A DNA stretch of 64,000 nt, taken from NCBI GenBank assembly GCA_964526695.1, contig CAZGJA010000099.1:1-64000 (forward strand). The letters are read 5' to 3'. How positions within the stretch are numbered: the stretch's first letter is position 1; every line of letters begins with the position of its first letter. The DNA comes from JABWBH01 sp964526695. GTDB taxonomy: Bacteria; Planctomycetota; Phycisphaerae; UBA1845. The position numbers were made by a program, and so were the translations under genes. The notes beneath the pieces were generated by a model. It was not told the DNA's origin, searched no databases, and was given only the letters and a program-made list of their open reading frames with translations. This document shows, piece by piece, positions 59,310 through 64,000 of the stretch.

Positions 59310-61127
59310 ATGGACGCGCAACATCCCATAGCCGACCGAACTTCACCTGCAACTGAATCATGCCTCGCGCATTCGCCGCCGATATTGGGCGACTCAGCGC
59401 CTGCGGTGCTGCATGAGCCTTGTCAAGCGCCGCACAATGGCTTGCGTGTTCCCATTCTGGCCGCAATCGTCGCCATCACGCTCCAGACGATCCTGACACC
59501 GTTGACCTTGTTTGTATTTCCCATTGTCTTCCCCGATCAGATCGTGGACGACGCTTATATGTTTCTGCGCTATGCCGATCGCATGGCGGAGGAGGGGCGC
59601 GTCTGTTGGAATCCCGGCGGTCCATTGACTTATGGTTTGACTTCGCCGCTGTATGGAGTCTGGGTCTGCGTGGTGCGATGGCTTATTCCCGGCGACCCCT
59701 CGCGGATCATGACGGTGGCCGCGCTGGCGCCCGCCTTGGGTCTGCTTCCGCTGCTTCTGGTAGTGCTCGCGCGTGCGGCGCGCAAGACGGGAGCCGCGCG
59801 ATGGGCGGCGCTGCTGGCGTTGCTGCTCGTGATGCGCTCGCCCTTCTTCAATCACCTGATTCTCGTGCACGGTTTCACCGGCATGGACACGACCTTTGCG
59901 GCCTTGTATGTCGCCGCCTGTTTGTGGCTTTGGCGCAGGCTGTTCGAGGCGCCGACCGGGGGCAGCACATGGGCGGCGGGCCTGTCCGGCGCGGTGACGT
60001 TCCTCGTCCGACCCGACTTGCTCGTCTTTCCGGTCTGCTCGCTCCTCGGCATGGGATTCCTATCCGGGGATGTCGCGAGCAGAAGGGCGGCGCGACGATC
60101 ACTGGTCATCATGGGTGCGGGTCTGGCGGTCATCGCGCTGACCTCTTGGCTTGTTTTTGAGACGCCCGTGCCCCTGTCCTTTTATGCAAAGAACACAACG
60201 GCCTATGGGGAAGGCTTCGCGGCCGCATACGCCGGCGTCGCGGCCTCGGAACTGCACATGTTCTGGAAGACGTATGCTCCACTGTTGGTGATCGCGGGCT
60301 TGTACGCCCTCAGCCTGACGCCGCCGCGCCGCGCCGGACGGCACGCCCTCGATGCCGGCATTGTTGTGGGACTGTGTGCATTTATTGTTTATCAGAGGTT
60401 CTTCCTGCTGCCCGTCATGCACTATTATCAGCGATTCCTCGTGCCCGCGCTCCCGGCGATGGTCTGGCTTGCATGGCGCGGGCTGTGGGAAATGACCGCA
60501 TTCCTTCGGTCCCGCGTCTCTGACAAAGCGGCGATCTGGTGCCTGCGGGCAGCGGCGGGCGTCGGCGCCGGCGTGACGGGCCTGGTCCTCTTTTCATGGA
60601 CTCCCGTGCAGCGCGGCTTCGAGTCGGGCGAGCGCCCCGGCCTGCCGTCGCTGCTGGACACGTCGCGCACGCTGCTGGACGGCGTGGCGCGCGGGGAGTT
60701 CGCCCAATTCGATATCGTCGCCAACTACCACGCGCGCTTCGCCGGCTACTGGCACCGGCTGGACGAATACTCGAACTTGCCCGACGACCTCTGCATCGCC
60801 ACGACCGAGGTCGGCTACCCCGGCGTCATGAACCCGCGAAAACGCATCATCGACCTCGCGGGCCTCAACGACACGCGGCTGATGCTCGGCGGCTTCGACA
60901 TGGAGGCGATGCTCCTGCGCGAACGCCCCGACCTGATCTACATGCCCTACCCGGACTACAAGGGCCTGGTCACGGCGCTGCGCGACGCGCCGACCTTCCG
61001 CGCGGAGTATGAAGAGTACGCACCGGAGTCGCTCGGCCACAAGGCCTTCGGGCTGGCGCTGCGGCGGGACAGCGCGCACTACCCCCGGCTTCGGGAGATC
61101 ACGCTCGCGGAAAGCAGCCCGCGTTGA
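59310..61127 (+). CDS. GT-C-type membrane glycosyltransferase (AftB-like)
   Basis: A 605-residue protein with about ten helices (residues ~48-430) and a C-terminal soluble domain. The first loop after helix 1 has DDAYMFLRYADRMAEEGRVCWNPGG...GLTSPLYG, the pattern of GT-C enzymes such as mycobacterial AftB, where DD is the catalytic pair. The C-terminal domain (FDIVANYHARFAGY, VGYPGVMNPRKRIIDLAGLND) resembles that of the same group. It probably transfers a pentose or other sugar from a polyprenyl carrier to an envelope glycan. With 18653 and 25014 it makes three GT-C-like proteins in the window. Start codon uncertain. Confidence 0.75.
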   Translation: MDAQHPIADRTSPATESCLAHSPPILGDSAPAVLHEPCQAPHNGLRVPILAAIVAITLQTILTPLTLFVFPIVFPDQIVDDAYMFLRYADRMAEEGRVCWNPGGPLTYGLTSPLYGVWVCVVRWLIPGDPSRIMTVAALAPALGLLPLLLVVLARAARKTGAARWAALLALLLVMRSPFFNHLILVHGFTGMDTTFAALYVAACLWLWRRLFEAPTGGSTWAAGLSGAVTFLVRPDLLVFPVCSLLGMGFLSGDVASRRAARRSLVIMGAGLAVIALTSWLVFETPVPLSFYAKNTTAYGEGFAAAYAGVAASELHMFWKTYAPLLVIAGLYALSLTPPRRAGRHALDAGIVVGLCAFIVYQRFFLLPVMHYYQRFLVPALPAMVWLAWRGLWEMTAFLRSRVSDKAAIWCLRAAAGVGAGVTGLVLFSWTPVQRGFESGERPGLPSLLDTSRTLLDGVARGEFAQFDIVANYHARFAGYWHRLDEYSNLPDDLCIATTEVGYPGVMNPRKRIIDLAGLNDTRLMLGGFDMEAMLLRERPDLIYMPYPDYKGLVTALRDAPTFRAEYEEYAPESLGHKAFGLALRRDSAHYPRLREITLAESSPR

Positions 61128-61156
61128 CGCCCCTCGCTTGCCCCAGAACGACCCTT

Positions 61157-61184
61157 TTGACAGCCGCACCCCGCCCCCTATACT
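61157..61184 (+). promoter_or_regulatory. Strong sigma-70-type promoter of lptD
   Basis: Perfect -35 TTGACA (61157-61162), 16-bp spacer, -10 TATACT (61179-61184); ATG 61212 follows after 27 nt. Confidence 0.75.
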
Positions 61185-61211
61185 CCCGCCCACAGGAAGA
61201 ACGACCCTCTC

Positions 61212-64000
61212 ATGGCGCGGCAATCATCACGCTGTCCTAGAACGCCAGGCGCGGGTGAGTGGAGGGCGACGGGGGCCATCCCGCGTGGAAGGGGGATCGC
61301 CGCCTGCGTACTCCTCTACCCCGTCATCGCATGGGCGCAGGCGCCCGTGCCTCTCGGCGACAACGTCGATGAGCCGCTCATCCCCTCGGCCATCCTCACC
61401 GAAGACGTCCATCTTTCGGGCAGCCTTGCCTACTTCTTCCGCACCGCCGACGGCGCCGACGTCGTCCACTTGGTCGGTCAGGCGCAGGTCCGCGTCGGAG
61501 AGGTCGCCCCGCAACTCCTCACCAGCCGCGAGGCCGTCGTCTGGCTCACCGACCTGAAGGACGACAAGCGCCCATGCACGCGGCTGGAGGTGTACCTGCG
61601 CGACGAAGCCGAAGTGCGCGAGCCGGGCGACACCGTCTGGACCGGGCACGTGCTCTTCGTCACCATCCACACGTCGGGTAAGATCCAGGTGCATCACGAT
61701 TTCCCGACCACGGATTCCTCGGAGGACAGCCCCGTCTATCGCGAAGGGCAGGCCGTCCGCGAGGCGCTGCGGAACGCGGCCGGCGCCGTCGAAGAGCCGG
61801 TCAGCTCGATCCAGGTCTTCCGCCCCGCCAGCGCGGACGGCGACAAGCAGCCCGAGGTGCCGGCGCTGGTGACGTACCATTCGAAGGTGCTCACGTCCGA
61901 CATTGTGGACAACCGGCGGATCATCACCGCCATCGGCAGCGTGTATCTGTATCGCGGCAAGCCCGGCTCGGATCGGTTCGTGGAGATTCGAGCCGAGGGG
62001 GCCGTGCTCTTCCTGCCCTACGTCAAAGCACCCCAGCAGCCTGTCCAACCCGCGACCGAAATCGGCGCGCCGCCGCCGCCATCGCCGCCGGACACCATCC
62101 CCCCGCCCAAGCCCGGCGAACTTCCCATCGACGCGTTGACCGTCGGATCGGACGTGCTCGGCGGGCTTGCCGGCAGCGGAACGACGGTCGAGGCGGCGTA
62201 TCTCGAAGGCGACGTGATCCTGACCTCGGCGCGCAACACGATCCGCGCGTCCAAGCTCTACTACGACTTCGAGCGCGACAAGGCCCTCATCCTCGACGCC
62301 GTCGTGCGCGTCGAGCTGACCGAGCGGAACGTTCCGCTTTACGTCCGCGCTGCGGAGATCCGCCAGCTTTCCGCCCGAACCATCGAAGCCACTGACGCGC
62401 AGATCACCACCAGCGAGTTCCACACGCCGCACTACCACCTCGGCGCGCGCAAGATCGAGCTGGTGGACCGCACGCAGACGGACTTCTACGGCCAGCGCCG
62501 CTCCCCGCGCAGCGGCACCTTCACCCTGCGCGACGCCACGCTCAATGTCGGAGGCACGCCGCTCCTCTACTGGCCCGCCATCACCGGCGACATCGACGAG
62601 GGCGAAACGTCGATCCGCGGCGTCAGCGTCGGTTACAGCCGAAGCTTCGGCGCGGAAGTGCAGACGCGCTGGCGGCTGTTCAACCTCCTCGGCGTCGAGA
62701 CGCCCGAGGGCTTCGACGCCAGTCTCAACCTGGATTACTTTTCCGAGCGCGGCCCGGCCGTCGGCATCGACACCGACTACAAGCTCGACAACGCCGTGGG
62801 CGAATTCAAGAGCTACCTCATTCACGACAGCGGCGAGGACGACCTCGGCCGAGGTAGAAAAAACCTCGAGCCGGGGCACGAACTGCGAGGCCGTCTCACG
62901 TGGCGGCATCGCGAGTATCTGCCCCAGGACTGGGAGCTGACGTTCGAGCTGTCATACCTTTCGGATCGCAACTTCCTCGAGGAGTACGCCGAGAAGGAAT
63001 TCGACACGGACAAGGACCAGGAGACGCTTCTCTATCTCAAGAAGCAGGTGGACCACTGGGCGTTTACGGCCCACCTGCAGTACCGCATCGCGGACTTCCT
63101 GACGCAGACGGAGCGCCTGCCGGACTTCTCCTTCCGGCTCGTCGGTCAGCCGCTGCATCCGGGCATGACCTGGTTCAGCGAGGCGCGGGCGGGCTTCGTC
63201 CGTTTCCGCGGCGCGGAGACGACGCTGCGAGACTTCCTGATTTACGGCCGAACGCACCAGGATTCTTCCGGCACGACGGCGCGGGCGGAGACGCGGCAGG
63301 AGATCGACGCGCCGCTGGACATCGGCCCGTGGCGCATCGTCCCGTTCGTCAGCGGGCGCGCGGGCGCGTGGGACGACACGCCGGAGGAAGGCGGACAGAA
63401 CCGCGTGTTCGGCGCGTACGGCCTGCGCGGCAGCATGTACCTGTGGCGGACGGACGACAGCGCTCGCAGCGATCTGTGGGACATCGACGGCATCCGCCAC
63501 GTCATCAAGCCGGACTTCGTCGTCTGGGGCAGCCACACCAACGTGGATTCGGCGGACCTCTTCGCGTTCGACGAGGACGTGGAGGGCATCGACGAAGTGG
63601 ACGGCGCCACCGTCGGCGTGCGTCAGCGATGGCAGACGCATCGCGGACCGCCCGACGCGCGACGCACGGTCGATGTCTTCACCTGGGACGTGGACATCGG
63701 CGCGTTCAACGACGGCGAGCGCGACGAGTTCACCAACGGCTTCGCCTCCTTCTCCCGTCCGGAGAACAGCATCTCGCGCAATTTCCTCAACCACTCCTTC
63801 GTCTGGCGCGTCAACGACGCCACCTCGCTCGTTAACGAAATGAACTTCGACCTCAACGACGCCGAGCTGGACGTGTTCAACCTCTCGGCCGTGGTGGAGC
63901 GCAGCCCGCGCCTCACCTACCTGATCGGCTACCGCTACATCCAGGAGACGGAGTCCAACCTCGTCGGCTTCGGCGCCAACTACGAGCTCAATGAGAAGTA
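61212..64000 (+). CDS. lptD: LptD-like LPS-assembly outer-membrane protein (3' truncated by window)
   Basis: An open frame of 929 codons running off the window end. A signal peptide (GIAACVLLYPVIAWAQA) is followed by an OstA/LptA-like N-terminal domain (residues ~50-390; e.g. EAAYLEGDVILTSARNTIRASKLYYDFERDKA) and then the beta-barrel part from ~430 (GTFTLRDATLNVGGTPLLYWP, GVSVGYSRSFGAEVQTRW, and alternating strands to the end). LptD inserts lipopolysaccharide into the outer leaflet and needs LptE. It fits the lipid A genes at 34.7-38.6 kb. The N-terminal domain is longer than in E. coli and has a Pro-rich linker (~275-300). Confidence 0.85.
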   Translation, partial: MARQSSRCPRTPGAGEWRATGAIPRGRGIAACVLLYPVIAWAQAPVPLGDNVDEPLIPSAILTEDVHLSGSLAYFFRTADGADVVHLVGQAQVRVGEVAPQLLTSREAVVWLTDLKDDKRPCTRLEVYLRDEAEVREPGDTVWTGHVLFVTIHTSGKIQVHHDFPTTDSSEDSPVYREGQAVREALRNAAGAVEEPVSSIQVFRPASADGDKQPEVPALVTYHSKVLTSDIVDNRRIITAIGSVYLYRGKPGSDRFVEIRAEGAVLFLPYVKAPQQPVQPATEIGAPPPPSPPDTIPPPKPGELPIDALTVGSDVLGGLAGSGTTVEAAYLEGDVILTSARNTIRASKLYYDFERDKALILDAVVRVELTERNVPLYVRAAEIRQLSARTIEATDAQITTSEFHTPHYHLGARKIELVDRTQTDFYGQRRSPRSGTFTLRDATLNVGGTPLLYWPAITGDIDEGETSIRGVSVGYSRSFGAEVQTRWRLFNLLGVETPEGFDASLNLDYFSERGPAVGIDTDYKLDNAVGEFKSYLIHDSGEDDLGRGRKNLEPGHELRGRLTWRHREYLPQDWELTFELSYLSDRNFLEEYAEKEFDTDKDQETLLYLKKQVDHWAFTAHLQYRIADFLTQTERLPDFSFRLVGQPLHPGMTWFSEARAGFVRFRGAETTLRDFLIYGRTHQDSSGTTARAETRQEIDAPLDIGPWRIVPFVSGRAGAWDDTPEEGGQNRVFGAYGLRGSMYLWRTDDSARSDLWDIDGIRHVIKPDFVVWGSHTNVDSADLFAFDEDVEGIDEVDGATVGVRQRWQTHRGPPDARRTVDVFTWDVDIGAFNDGERDEFTNGFASFSRPENSISRNFLNHSFVWRVNDATSLVNEMNFDLNDAELDVFNLSAVVERSPRLTYLIGYRYIQETESNLVGFGANYELNEK

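Overview
The window is high-GC DNA with dense gene packing, broken by repeat-filled gaps. It looks like a diderm bacterium of the Planctomycetota, probably near the Phycisphaerae. The reasons are a DUF1549/DUF1553 protein with a CxxCH motif, an LpxC-FabZ fusion in an ompH-lpxD-lpxC/fabZ-lpxA operon, an LptD-like outer-membrane protein, a CPEC...CPEC zinc-ribbon protein, and a lipoprotein with an Asn-rich linker. The phylum call is inference from gene content; there is no rRNA, and I saw no tRNA gene.

Layout. 1-6.3 kb: the end of an FG-GAP protein, the DUF1549/1553 protein, an RND/MMPL transporter convergently overlapping a transglutaminase-like membrane protein, and a zinc-ribbon protein. 6.5-17.2 kb: the membrane arm of respiratory complex I (nuoH, J, K, L, M, N) followed by a translationally coupled ferritin-like gene; a HEPN-domain gene and a small partner are inserted between nuoJ and nuoK. 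17.5-26.4 kb: an ABHD14-like hydrolase, a transglutaminase/GT39 fusion, a double-ACT protein, small secreted and ABM proteins, a ZIP metal transporter, an AmmeMemoRadiSam enzyme and a GT39-like protein. 26.5-29.6 kb: thrS and infC, the latter with an apparent AUC start. 29.8-38.6 kb: a catalytically degenerate M14 peptidase, a GT2 glycan synthase and the lipid A operon. 39-48.8 kb: an SMR-like protein, a DUF4139 protein, secreted proteins, two Hsp20 chaperones and a LipM-like octanoyltransferase. 48.9-54.3 kb: a periplasmic adaptor with two FtsX/MacB-type permeases but no ATPase, acylphosphatase and an NAD-binding epimerase-like protein. 54.5-64 kb: a LamG protein, a Clp_N-only protein, an ammonia-lyase with an altered MIO tripeptide, a GT-C membrane protein and the start of lptD.

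Three things stand out. First, three otherwise unrelated secreted proteins (ending at 405, starting their last codon at 42136, and ending at 55762) share a ~75-residue C-terminal domain with three conserved cysteines; I do not recognise it. Second, intergenic DNA is full of palindromic repeats: REP-like families A and B that pair into composites, a two-hairpin element always beside a GAATGCT-type array, GC-rich hairpins, dRS3-like sequences and a ~145-bp MITE-like hairpin. Third, several genes have a -10 hexamer only 6-8 nt before the start codon, as expected for leaderless transcripts, while operon-internal genes have Shine-Dalgarno sites.

All calls come from reading the sequence and remembered family motifs; no database search was run.
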